A DNA stretch of 64,000 bases. Origin: Chrysomallon squamiferum (lineage: Eukaryota; Mollusca; Gastropoda; Neomphalida; Peltospiridae). The first letter of the stretch is position 1. Each line of letters begins with the position of its first letter. Positions 37,410 to 51,338 of the stretch are shown here, one piece after another. The notes beneath the pieces were generated by a model. That model saw nothing but the letters and a program-made list of their open reading frames with translations, was not told where the DNA came from and ran no database searches. The position numbers and the translations under genes are program-made. The stretch covers positions 26,847,822 to 26,911,821 of the forward strand of contig CM022671.1 of assembly GCA_012295275.1 (NCBI GenBank), read 5' to 3'.

Positions 37410-38369
37410 CAAACAAGAAGAAACAGCAAGACCAGACGAAAGAAGAAAGAAAAGAAGAAAGAAGAAAAAGAGGAACAAGAACAAGAAGAAAAGAAGAAAG
37501 AAGAAAAAGAGGAACAAGAACAAGAAGAAAAGAAGAAAGAAGAAAAAGAGGAAAAGAAGAAAGAAGAAAAACAAGAGAACAAGAACAAGAAGGAAGAGAA
37601 GAACAGCAGCCAAGGAAAAAGAAAACAAACACAACAATCTCTCCACCTGTCTCTCTTTCTCTCCCTCTTTCTCTCTCTCTCTCTCTCACACAAATTCTGT
37701 AAACATTATTTGAATTAAACATATTTTTAAAATCATCCTGTCTTCGTTTTTTGGCTCAGTAGATAATTGTTTTTGTTTTTACCACTAACTCTACTAACAC
37801 TTTTGTAAACTTTAAATACGATGAAATGAAATAAAAATGCTTTTTAGAACCATTTTGTTGTTTGTTTTTACTATTTTCTGTAAATAATTTTTGTATTATT
37901 AAATGAAATAAAATGATTTGTAAAGTTAATGTGTTTGTTTTTACTATTTTCTGTAAACAATTAATTATTAAACGAAATAAAGCGGTTTTAAAAATGATTG
38001 TGTTTGTTTTTACTATTTTCTGTAAACAAATAACCATTAAATGAAATAAATATGATTTTTTTTAGAGCATTGTGTTTGTTGTTTCTTTTTAATATTTTCT
38101 GTAAACAATCATTAAATGAAATAAAAACGATTTTAAAAATACTTTTTGTTTGTTTTTACTATTTTCTGTAACAAAATAATTGAAATAAAATGATTTTAAA
38201 ACGACACCGTGTTTGTTTTCTTTAAGAATAATGATATTTTTTACTAACAGTACTAACATTAGAAGTAGTTTAGGTAGTAGGTTCTTATTATAATTTTTGA
38301 TCTGCGTTATGTGTCGTATGCTATTGAAAGAAAATCAAAATCCTTATTAATTATTCCTCACCATTCTAA

Positions 38370-38404
<35 letters not shown>

Positions 38405-38926
38405 AAGTGCTTTTTATTATTTAAATAAACTGTACCTTAAATGCAGCGACAGTGAGTCACCTGGTGAGTGATGACACCCCCACCTCAGAGTGGCTAATAC
38501 GGGGTTGCTCGTACTTGAAAATGAGCTATCCTGGGGGACTGTTCACCTTAGGTACAGAACACAAAATATCGGTGTTAAATTTCATTTCAAAATATCTAAA
38601 GTATGTTTAAAAATATGATAACCTAACTATAAACAAATAAATTCTGTGTGTTTATTGATGGATCATATTCTTTCTCAGCATTTTAATTATAATTAATACA
38701 ACATCACCTCATTATGTGTTTCACTGATTCATAAAACCATATGAATAATAACGATAAATGACCAAACAACTAAATTGTCTGGATATTTTGCTAATTTTTA
38801 TTTTTGTTTAATTTTTAATTTTAAAAAAACAACAAAAAAATGTATGTGTCTTCTTGACATTTCCATTTACTCTCAGTATTTTTGTTTCTTCTACTGTGTG
38901 ACATTTTCAAATTTTACGGTTTTCAC
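35606..38926 (+). repeat. 3.3-kb tandem unit 4
   Basis: 3321 bp, central group, nearly identical to unit 3. It has a shortened CA-rich stretch near 35985-36030 (the AGTCACACACGG part is lost). Confidence 0.95.
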
Positions 38927-40689
38927 ATTCTTTTTCTCATTTTCTTTATTCACTCTAAAAATAGTTCTGTCACATAATTTACCTGTCCTCGGTTTCTTAT
39001 AAGAATTATTTAGCACCGTTTCCATTCTTTCATTAATATGCTGGACACATCATCTGAAAGAAACAATAGAAAATAAAAATAATATATATATATATAAAAG
39101 AAGTAATATTTCAGAATCTATTTACTTGCCATTCAGATTCCACGATAAGTATAAAATGACTATGAGATCTCTCACTTTAGATTACATTTGAAGATTCTGA
39201 CTCCAATTCAGCTCTTGAATCATTGCTATAGCAGCCTTGGCTGTCTAGAATGGATTCAGAATTACCTCAATTGTTCATCAAAGGTCGACAAGATATTCTG
39301 TTTTAAACACACACACAGTCACACACGGACACACACACAAACACACACCGACGTACACACACACAAACATATGTAAAGGAAGCAAGTCGATACAATAAGC
39401 CTTGTGTGTGTAATTTTCTGCAAATGGCTATGTTTTGTGTGTGCACAAGTGATACATTCACGTTGTACGTTCTTAACTAGTTCAAGTAACAAGTTACTTT
39501 ATATGTCACTTCTGATATTAAACATTAAAATAATATTGCTGTAATTATTTCCGATAGACTGCCTTTAAGGCTGGTTGCTGGGATTAAATAAATAAATGCT
39601 AATTATGTATAGATGGTATCCTTAACTTTTATCCATACCTTTGAATATACTGACGAAGGCTTCTACTTTATACATCGGTTGTAACCGTAAATCATATGAA
39701 CAATGTGCACGGCATTCACGTCAGCCAAACCGTTATTATGCAAACATATCCGTCACACTTCCGACTACAACTCGCTATTATCAGTGGCAGTTGCAGCGCG
39801 ACACCTTTAGTAAATAAATAAATAAATAAATAAATAAACAGCCTGGAAACTGTTTACATATTACTTGATAATGAAATAGTGCGTGTATACAAAGTGTGTG
39901 TAAGCGTGTGCTTTACGTGTTTGCTGTAAAACCATATAGCGATTTAAAAGATACCCAAATAGATTAATATATAAGCGCAGAAACGCTCTCATAGTACTAG
40001 TACGTGAAACTTGCACATTTATCTTTGTCACTGAGCCTCACTGTCTTTCCCTTCAATCTGTAAAAATAATTTTTCTGTGTGTGCATACATAATAATGACG
40101 ATTGAAATGAAAACAGAAATCCACGCCACCTTGCAACAACATGGCGTCTGACGAAGATTTCCGATGTCGTTTGCTTCCGCTTTGTTCGGAAGTATATAAA
40201 TATGACGTCGATCAATGCAACAACGTCACTCGCTGATCGCTAGGTAAGTGGAAGGTCGCGCATTTTGGAGAACTTGTAAAATAATTTTGAAATATGCTGC
40301 TGAAATCGGACATCGTCGGTGAGTACGTAAAATTTAATTCCACTTTTACTCATTTTTCAGGTCATTTGTCAATTTGGTATGAAGACTCAGCGACTGGGTA
40401 TTCCGAAAACAAATCTGTGGTTCTTGATCGGAAATTAATATTCGAAATTGGCATTCATCAAACTGGGCATTAAGGGTTTTTTCACAATCCGATCTAGATT
40501 ACTTTGGGGAACCGTCTAAATTAGCGTCCAATTCAATTAATTTTTATCATTATTCTAACATTTCGGCTGACGCTTCTAAATTTAATACATTTTTAGATTT
40601 GAATAATTATTTATAATAGTGTACGACACAAAACACTTGTCTTTTATGTAATTAGTAGAGTAGGAGTAGTTAAGAAATAGAAAGAAACA

Positions 40690-40753
<64 letters not shown>

Positions 40754-42253
40754 CAAACAAGAAGAAACAGCAAGACCAGACGAAAGAAGAAAGAAAAGAA
40801 GAAAGAAGAAAAAGAGGAACAAGAACAAGAAGAAAAGAAGAAAGAAGAAAAAGAGGAAAAGAACAAGAAGAAAAGAAGAAAAACAGGAAAAGAAGGAAAA
40901 CAAGAGAACAAGAACAAGAAGGAAGAGAAGAACAGCAGCCAAGGAAAAAGAAAACAAACACAACAATCTCTCCACCTATCTCTCTTTCTCTCCCTCTTTC
41001 TCTCTCTCTCTCTCACAAAAATCCTGTAAACATTATTTGAATTAAACACATTTTTAAAATCATCCTGTCTTCGTTTTTTGGCTCAGTAGATAATTGTTTT
41101 TGTTTTTACCACTAACTCTACTAACACTTTTGTAAACTTTAAATACGATGAAATGAAATAAAAATGCTTTTTAAAACCATCATGTTGTTTGTTTTACTAT
41201 TTTCTGTAAATAATTTTGTATTATTAAATGAAATAAAATGATTTGTAAAGTTAATGTGTTTGTTTTTACTATTTTCTGTAAACAATTAATTATTAAACGA
41301 AATAAAGCGGTTTTAAAAATGATTGTGTTTGTTTTTACTATTTTCTGTAAACAAATAACCATTAAATGAAATAAATATGATTTTTAGAGCATTGTGTTTG
41401 TTGTTTCTTTTCAATATTTTCTGTAAACAATCATTAAATGAAATAAAAACGATTTTAAAAATACTTTTTGTTTGTTTTTACTATTTTCTGTAACAAAATA
41501 ATTGAAATAAAAATGATTTTAAAACGACACCGTGTTTGTTTTCTTTAAGAATAATGATATTTTTACTAACAATACTAACATTAGAAGTAGTTTAGATAGT
41601 AGGTTCTTATTATAATTTTTAATCTGCGTTATGTGCCGTATGCTATTGAAAGAAAATCAAAATCCTTATTAATTATTCCTCACCATTCTAAATTATTATT
41701 ATTTATATTATTATTATTATTATTATTAAAAGTGCTTTTTATTATTTAAATAAACTGTACCTTAAATGCAGCGACAGTGAGTCACCTGGTGAGTGATGAC
41801 ACCCCCACCTCAGAGTGGCTAATACGGGGTTGCTCGTACTTGAAAATGAGCTATCCTGGGGGACTGTTCACCTTAGGTACAGAACACAAAATATCGGTGT
41901 TAAATTTCATTTCAAAATATCTAAAGTATGTTTAAAAATATGATAACCTAACTATAAACAAATACATTCTGTGTGTTTATTGATGGATCATATTCTTTCT
42001 CAGGATTTTAATTATAATTAATACAACATCACCTCATTATGTGTTTCACTGATTCATAAAACCATATGAATAATAACGATAAATGACCAAACAACTAAAT
42101 TGTCTGGATATTTTGCTAATTTTTATTTTTTTTAATTTTTAATTTAAAAAACACAACAACAAAAAAATTTATTTGTCTTCTTGACATTTCCATTTACTCT
42201 CAGTATTTTTGTTTCTTCTACTGTGTCACATTTTCAAATTATACGGTTTTCAT
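38927..42253 (+). repeat. 3.3-kb tandem unit 5
   Basis: 3327 bp. The 5' half carries central-group variants, while the 3' half (from about 40.86 kb) has a rearranged purine tract and variants shared with units 6 and 7, such as TAGATAGTAGG, so it looks like a junction between two subfamilies. Confidence 0.95.
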
Positions 42254-43143
42254 ATTCTTTTTCTCATTTTCTTTATTCACTCTAAAAATAGTTCTCTTAC
42301 ATAATTTACCTGTCCTCGGTTTCTTATAAGAATTATTTAGCACCGTTTCCATTCTTTCATTAATATGCTGGACACATCATCTGAAAGAAACAATAGAAAG
42401 TAAAAATTATATATGTATATATTTATATATGAAAGAAGTAATATTTCAGAATCTATTTCCTTGCCATTCAGATTCCACGATAAGTATAAAATGACTATGA
42501 GTTCTCTCACTTTAGATTACATTTGAAGATTCTGACTCCAATTCAGCTCTTGAATCATTGCTATAGCAGCCTTGGCTGTCTAGAATGGATTCAGAATTAC
42601 CTCAATTGTTCATCAAAGGTCGACAAGATATTCTGTTTTAAACACACACACAGTCACACACGGACACACACAAACACACACCGACGTAGACACACAGAAA
42701 ACATATGTAAAGGAACCAAGTCGATACAATAAGCCTTGTGTGTGTAATTTTCTGCAAATGGCTATGTTTGTGTGTGCACAAGTGATACATTCACGTTGTA
42801 CCTTCTTAACTAGTTCACGTAACAAGTTACTTTATATGTCACTTCTGATATTAAAAATTAAAGTAATATTGCTGTAATTATTTCCGATAGACTGCCTTTA
42901 AGGCTGATTGCTGGGATTAAATAAATAAATGCTAATTATGTATAGATGGTATCCTTAAGTTTTATCCATACCTTTGAATATACTGACGAAGGCTTCTACT
43001 TTATACATCGGTTGTAACCGTAAATCATATGAACAACGTGCACGGCATTCACGTCAGCCAAACTGTTATTATGCAAACATATCCGTCACACTTCCGACTA
43101 CAACTCGCTATTATCAGTGGCAGTTGCAGCGCGACACCTTTAG

Positions 43144-43174
<31 letters not shown>

Positions 43175-44034
43175 ACAGCCTGGAAACTGTTTACATATTA
43201 CTTGATAATGAAATAGTGCGTGTATACAAAATGTGTGTAAGCGTGTGCTTTACGTGTTTGCTGTAAACCATATAGCGATTTAAAAGATACCAAAATAGTT
43301 TAATATATAAGCGCAGAAACGCTCTCATAGTACTAGGACGTGAAACTTGCACATTTATCTTTGTCACTGAGCCTCACTGTCTTTCCCTTCAATCTGCAAA
43401 TAATTTTCTCTGTGTGTGCATACATAATAATGACGATTGAAATGAAAACAGAAATCCACGCCACCTTGCAACAACGTGGCGTCTGACGAAGATTTCCGAT
43501 GTCGTTTGCTTCCGCTTTGTTCGGAAGTATATAAATATGACGTCAATCAATGCAACAACGTCACTCGCTGATCGCTAGGTAAGTGGAAGGTCGCTCATTT
43601 TGGAGAACTTGTAAAATAATTTTGAAATATGCTGCTGAAATCGGACATCGTCGGTGAGTACGTAAAATTTAATTCCACTTTTACTCATTTTTCAGGTCAT
43701 TTGTCAATTTGGTATGAAGACTCAGCGACTGGGTATTCCGAAAACAAATCTGTGGTTCTTGATCGGAAATTAATATTCGAAATTGGCATTTATCAAACTG
43801 GGCATTAAGGTTTTTTTTCACAATCCGATCTAGATTACTTTGGGGAACCGTCTAAATTAGCGTCCAATTCAATTAATTTTTATCATTATTCTAACATTTC
43901 GGCTGACGCTTCTAAATTTAATACATTTTTAGATTTCAATAATTATTTATAATAGTGTACGACACAAAACACTTGTCTTTCATGTAATTAGTAGAGTAGG
44001 AGTAGTTAAGAAATAGAAAGAAATACACACACAG

Positions 44035-44079
<45 letters not shown>

Positions 44080-45543
44080 CAAATAAGAAGAAACAGCAAG
44101 ACCAGAAGAAAGAAGAAAGAAGAAAAACAGGAACAAGAACAAGAAGAAAAGAAGAAAGAAGAAAAAGAGGAAAAGAAGAAAGAAGAAAAACAAGAGGACA
44201 AGAACAAGAAGGAAGAGAAGAACAGCAGCCAAGGAAAAAGAAAACAAACACAACAATCTCTCCACCTATCTCTCTTTCTCTCCCTCTTTCTTTCTCTCTC
44301 TCTCACACAAATTCTGTAAACATTATTTGAATTAAATATATTTTTAAAATCATCCTGTCTTCGTTTTTTGGCTCAGTAGATAATTGTTTTTGTTTTTACC
44401 ACTAACTCTACTAACACTTTTGTAAACTTTAAATACGATGAAATGAAATAAAAATGCTTTTTAAAACCATCGTGTTGTTTGTTTTTACTATTTTCTGTAA
44501 ATAATTTTTGTATTATTAAATGAAATAAAATGATTTGTAAAGTTAATGTGTTTGTTTTTACTATTTTCTGTAAACAATTAATTATTAAACGAAATAAAGC
44601 GGTTTTAAAAATGATTGTGTTTGTTTTTACTATTTTCTGTAAACAAATAACCATTAAATGAAATAAATATGATTTTTAGAGCATTGTGTTTGTTGTTTCT
44701 TTTCAATATTTTCTGTAAACAATCATTAAATGAAATAAAAACGATTTTAAAAATACTTTTTGTTTGTTTTTACTATTTTCTGTAACAAAATAATTGAAAT
44801 AAAAATGATTTTAAAACGATACCGTGTTTGTTTTCTTTAAGAATAATGATATTTTTACTAACAATACTAACATTAGAAGTAGTTTAGATAGTAGGTTCTT
44901 ATTATAATTTTTAATCTGCGTTATGTGTCGTATGCTATTGAAAGAAAATCAAAATCCTTATTAATTATTCCTCACCATTCTAAATTATTATTATTTATAT
45001 TATTATTATTATTATTATTAAAAGTGCTTTTTATTATTTAAATAAACTGTACCTTAAATGCAGCGACAGTGAGTCACCTGGTGAGTGATGACACCCCCAC
45101 CTCAGAGTGGCTAATACGGGATTGCTCGTACTTGAAAATGAGCTATCCTGGGGGACTGTTCACCTTAGGTACACAACACAAAATATCGGTGTTAAATTTC
45201 ATTTCAAAATATCTAAAGTATGTTTAAAAATATGATAACCTAACAATAAACAAATACATTCTGTGTGTTTATTGATGGATCATATTCTTTCTCAGGATTT
45301 TAATTATAATTAATACAACATCACCTCATTATGTGTTTCACTGATTCATAAAACCATATGAATAATAACGATAAATGACCAAACAACTAAATTGTCTGGA
45401 TATTTTGCTAATTTTTATTTTTGTTTTATTTTTAATTTGAAAAAAACAACAAAAAAATGTATTTGTCTTCTTGACATTTCCATTTACTCTCAGTATTTTT
45501 GTTTTTTCTACTGTGTCACATTTTCAAATTTTATGGTTTTCAT
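42254..45543 (+). repeat. 3.3-kb tandem unit 6
   Basis: 3290 bp, the shortest full unit, mainly through a shorter purine minisatellite at about 44.10-44.22 kb. It carries outer-group variants. Confidence 0.95.
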
Positions 45544-48500
45544 ATTCTTTTTCTCATTTTCTTTATTCACTCTAAAAATAGTTCTGTTACATAATTTACC
45601 TCGGTTTCTTATAAGAATTATTTAGCACCGTTTCCATTCTTTCATTAATATGCTGGACACATCATCTGAAAGAAACAATACAAAACAAAAATAATATATA
45701 TATAAAAGAAGTAATATTTCAGAATCTATTTCCTTGCCATTCAGATTCCACGATAAGTATAAAATGACTATGAGTTCTCTCACTTTAGATTACATTTGAA
45801 GATTCTGACTCCAATTCAGCTCTCGAATCATTGCTATAGCAGCCTTGGCTGTCTAGAATGTATTCAGAATTACCTCAATTGTTCATCAAAGGTCGACAAG
45901 ATATTCTGTTTTAAACACACACACAGTCACAGACGGACACACACAAACACACACCGACGTACACGCACACACAAACATATGTAAAGGAACCAAGTCGATA
46001 CAATAAGCCTTGTGTGTGTAATTTTCTGCAAATGGCTGTGTTTGTGTGTGCACAAGTGAGACATTCACGTTGTACGTTCTTAACTAGTTCACGTAACAAG
46101 TTACTTTATATGTCACTTCTGATATTAAAAATTAAACTAATATTGCTGTAATTATTTCCGATAGACCGCCTTTAAGGCTGATTGCTGGGATTAAATAAAT
46201 AAATGCTAATTATGTATAGATGGTATCCTTAAGTTTTATCCATACCTTTGAATATACTGACGAAGGCTTCTACTTTATACATCGGTTGTAACCGTAAATC
46301 ATATGAACAATGTGCACGGCATTCACGTCAGCCAAATCGTTATTATGCAAACATATCCGTCACACTTCCGACTACAACTCGCTATTATCAGTGGCAGTTG
46401 CAGCGCGACACCTTTAGTAAATAAATAAAAAAATAAATAAACAGCCTGGAAACTGTTTACATATTACTTGATAATGAAATAGTGCGTGTATACAAAATGT
46501 GTGTAAGCGTGTGCTTTACCTGTTTGCTGTAAAGCATATAGCGATTTAAAAGATATCAAAATACTTTAATATATAAGCGCAGAAACGCTCTCATAGTACT
46601 AGTACGTGAAACTTGCACATTTATCTTTGTCACTGAGCCTCACTGTCTTTCCCTTCAATCTGTAAATAATTTTCTCTGTGTGTGCATAGGTAATAATGAC
46701 GATTGAAATGAAAACAGAAATCCACGCCACCTTGCAACAACATGGCGTCTGACGAAGATTTCCGATGTCGTTTGCTTCCGCTTTGTTCGGAAGTATATAA
46801 ATATGACGTCAAACAATGCAACAACGTCACTCGCTGATCGCTAGGTAAGTGGAAGGTCGCGCATTTTGGAGAACTTGTAAAATAATTTTGAAATATGCTG
46901 CTGAAATCGGACATCGTCGGTGAGTACGTAAAATTTAATTCCACTTTTACTCATTTTTCAGGTCATTTGTCAATTTGGTATGAAGACTCAGCGACTGGGT
47001 ATTCCGAAAACAAATCTGTGGTTCTTGATCGGAAATTAATATTCGAAATTGGCATTTATCAAACTGGGCATTAAGGGTTTTTTTCACAATCCGATCTAGA
47101 TTACTTTGGGGAACCGTCTAAATTAGCGTCCAATTCAATTAATTTTTATCATTATTCTAACATTTCGGCTGACGCTTCTAAATTTAATACATTTTTAGAT
47201 TTGAATAATTATTTATAATAGTGTACGACACAAAACACTTGTCTTTTATGTAATTAGTAGAGTAGGAGTAGTTAAGAAATAGAAAGAAACACAAACACAC
47301 ACACACACACAAACAGAAACAAACAAGAAGAAACAGCAAGACCAGACGAAAGAAGAAAGAAAAGAAGAAAGAAGAAAAAGAGGAACAAGAACAAGAAGAA
47401 AAGAAGAAAGAAGAAAAAGAGGAACAAGAACAAGAAGAAAAGAAGAAAGAAGAAAAAGAAGAACAAGAACAAGAAGAAAAGAAGAAAGAAGAAAAAGAAG
47501 AAAAGAAGAAAGAAGAAAAACAAGAGAACAAGAACAAGAAGGAAGAGAAGAACAGCAGCCAAGGAAAAAGAAAACAAACACAACAATCTCTCCACCTATC
47601 TCTCTTTCTCTCCCTCTTTCTCTCTCTCTGTCTCACACAAATTCTGTAAACATTATTTGAATTAAACATATTTTTAAAATCATCCTGTCTTAGTTTTTTG
47701 GCTCAGTAGATAATTGTTTTTGTTTTTACCACTAACTCTACTAACACTTTTGTAAACTTTAAATACGATGAAATGAAATAAAAATGCTTTTTAGAACCAT
47801 TTTGTTGTTTGTTTTTACTATTTTCTGTAAATAATTTTTGTATTATTAAATGAAATAAAATGATTTGTAAAGTTAATGTGTTTGTTTTTACTATTTTCTG
47901 TAAACAATTAATTATTAAACGAAATAAAGCGGTTTTAAAAATGATTGTGTTTGTTTTTACTATTTTCTGTAAACAAATAACCATTAAATGAAATAAATAT
48001 GATTTTTTTTAGAGCATTGTGTTTGTTGTTTCTTTTTAATATTTTCTGTAAACAATCATTAAATGAAATAAAAACGATTTTAAAAATACTTTTGTTTGTT
48101 TTTACTATTTTCTGTAACAAAATAATTGAAATAAAAATGATTTTTAAACGACACCGTGTTTGTTTTCTTTAAGAATAATGATATTTTTACTAACAATACT
48201 AACATTAGAAGTAGTTTAGATAGTAGGTTCTTATTATAATTTTTAATCTGCGTTATGTGTCGTATGCTATTGAAAGAAAATCAAAATCCTTATTAATTAT
48301 TCCTCACCATTCTAAATTATTATTATTATTATTATTAAAAGTGCTTTTTATTATTTAAATAAACTGTACCTTAAATGCAGCGACAGTGAGTCACCTGGTG
48401 AGTGATGACACCCCCACCTCAGAGTGGCTAATACGGGGTTGCTCGTACTTGAAAATGAGCTATCCTGGGGGACTGTTCACCTTAGGTACACAACACAAAA

Positions 48501-48862
48501 TATCGGTGTTAAATTTCATTTCAAAATATCTAAAGTATGTTTAAAAATATGATAACCTAACTATAAACAAATAAATTCTGTGTGTTTATTGATGGATCAT
48601 ATTCTTTCTCAGCATTTTAATTATAATTAATACAACATCACCTCATTATGTGTTTCACTGATTCATAAAACCATATGAATAATAACGATAAATGACCAAA
48701 CACCTAAATTGTCTGGATATTTTCCTAATTTTTATTTTTGTTTAATTTTTAATTTTAAAAAAAAAAACAAAAAAAATGTATTTGTCTTCTTGACATTTCC
48801 ATTTACTCTCAGTATTTTTGTTTCTTCTACTGTGTCACATTTTCAAATTTTACGGTTTTCAT
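45544..48862 (+). repeat. 3.3-kb tandem unit 7
   Basis: 3319 bp, outer-group variants. It has an extra 39-bp purine repeat and a very short (CA)n (about 47297-47310). It keeps TGACGTCA next to the TATA motif. Confidence 0.95.
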
Positions 48863-49017
48863 ATTCTTTTTCTCATTTTCTTTATTCACTGTAAAAATAG
48901 TTCTGTTACATAATTTACCTGTCCTCGGTTTCTTATAAGAATTATTTAGCACCGTTTCCATTCTTTCATTAATATGCTAGACACATCATCTGAAAGAAAC
49001 AATAGAAAATAAAAATA

Positions 49018-49058
<41 letters not shown>

Positions 49059-49560
49059 GAAAAAAGAGGTAACATTTCAGAATCTATTTCCTTGCCATTC
49101 AGATTCCACGATAAGTATAAAATGACTATGAGTTCTACCACTTTAGATTACATTTGAAGATTCTGACTCCATTTCAGCTCTTGAATCATTGCTATAGCAG
49201 CCTTGGCTGTCTAGAATGGATTCAGAATTAGCTCAATTGTTCATCAAAGGTCGACAAGATATTCTGTTTTAAACACACACACAGTCACACCGGACACACA
49301 CAAATACACACCGACGTACACACAAACACAGACCGATACACACAGGTAAAAACCGGTAGAGAAATGCACACTCGGAGTAAGGATGTCGTCGATACAGTAA
49401 GAGTTGATGTATATATCTTTTGGTAATTTTGATGATCTGCATGTTTTTATGTTTGCAACATGGTATATTCACACCATGTTTTCATCTTAACGAGTTCTCG
49501 CAACAAGTTACTTGATATATTACTTATGATATTAATAAATTAAAATAATCTATTTATTTT
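48863..49560 (+). repeat. Partial, decaying right-edge unit of the array
   Basis: Matches the unit well to about 49,320, then only loosely (ACAAGTTACTTGATATATTACTTATGATATT) to about 49,550, where array similarity ends in a T-rich tract. Confidence 0.85.
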
Positions 49561-50673
49561 TTTTATTTTTTTTTTATTATTTATTTTTTTTTAACTCTTT
49601 CGTGTGTTATATAAATAAGAATAAAATCAGAATAACTTAAAAGTTTTTTATAATTATTATATCTACCTTTTTTTTTTTTTTTTTTTTTTTTATGACCGTA
49701 CCGACAGATTACCTCATTTTATATAAAAACTGTTTTAAAGCTTTTCCTGATGAAACCATGTTAAGGTCTTTGTCAAGGCACCGATATTATTACACATTTT
49801 TATTCTAAATTCATTTATATATTCTTTTACACAGTGAACAAAAATTAGTTCTAAAAAGCATTATTATAAGACATCTTTATCACAAATCCCGGTTTCTTCT
49901 TTATACAGATGTACATTTTACAAAATGTGATAAACATAAAATGATGATTCAGATAACTGTACTGATTCGTATAGGAAATATACGAGAAAATATTAGCTTA
50001 GAACAGCTTGAATTGTACTAACTGTTAGTTCAGCAAATAATAGAAATGTCTGCGTATATTATAACTTCTTATTACATTTGAAAAGCTCCAGTTATTATTT
50101 ATATTTCTTTAGTATTTTTTAATTTATATTAACTAATAAAGAAATGACAAATTTACATTAAAATACAAGAGATTCATTAATCGTTATGTACGAAGACATC
50201 TGGCGAAAGTTAGAAATGAGGTGAAACAAATAGCTGGATCATTATTAATAAGTATTATTACATCGGAGAACGAACTACAGACGTTAAAATCGTTACTCGA
50301 ATCTCTCTAGAAACGTCGAATATGCATGCAGTCACGGAAATTCAGCAAATGATAAATAAAACTACAATTACATGCTGTAAATGATGTAAATATTATTTTG
50401 GTGTATAAATAGTTTTGAATTTATTATTTCACAATGCTTTTCGAGGATTCAGAGCCATCGAACACATGAGTTAGATCCACATAGGTTATGTAAATAATAA
50501 ACAAAACTTTGTTAGCAACCGAGAGAGAATATTTTTATTGCTAAAAAGTTTGCTTTTATTCAATTTATACCTTGTGTATAACTCTATTAGCGATAACGAA
50601 AAAAGTAATGGTAATATAAACAACAACAACGATTATAATACTAATACTAATTATTATTTGTTTTACTTTGTTC

Positions 50674-50704
<31 letters not shown>

Positions 50705-51294
50705 AATTTAAATTTCGTTTCGTTTATATATTCATTGTTGAATCAGACTAGGGTTAATACGGTTTACCCCCACTTTGCATGCGCCTGAACAGATTAACTG
50801 TAATAGTGCACGGGAGGTTAAGGTCTGGTCCAGTAAGTACAAGGTATACGATGCAGTTATCTCTCCATCACAACTCGCATGAAAACTGTTCAAATGAGTA
50901 ACCGCAATTATAGTTGTATCATGACAGAACATTCACATTCATGTTTATGCGAGTTAGTAATGTTAAAATGTCCAGATGAGCAACCTGATTTCTTTGTAAG
51001 AACAATAGCGTCCGGAAAAGTGGAGACACCCCGTTAATACTACTTAAATCAGTTTATGGATTTGAATTGTGTTTAAACGTAATCCGATAAATCACAATTT
51101 TAAGGCGCAAAAAGACATTACAAATCAGATATCAATGAAGTGGATATTCTTTATAAATATATTTTAGAATGAAAATTTATTAAAAACAGTTAACAATCTT
51201 ATAAAGAATATTATACTTGAGCACACAAGATATTCTTTATAAATATATTAGACGAAATATTTATGACAATAACTGTACGCACATGAATACACCA

Positions 51295-51338
<44 letters not shown>

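Noticed and set aside
46630-46944. 104-codon minus-strand frame in unit 7 across the TATA block
   Set aside because: It is only this long in unit 7; substitutions near the CRE motif close it in the other units, and no family is recognisable.
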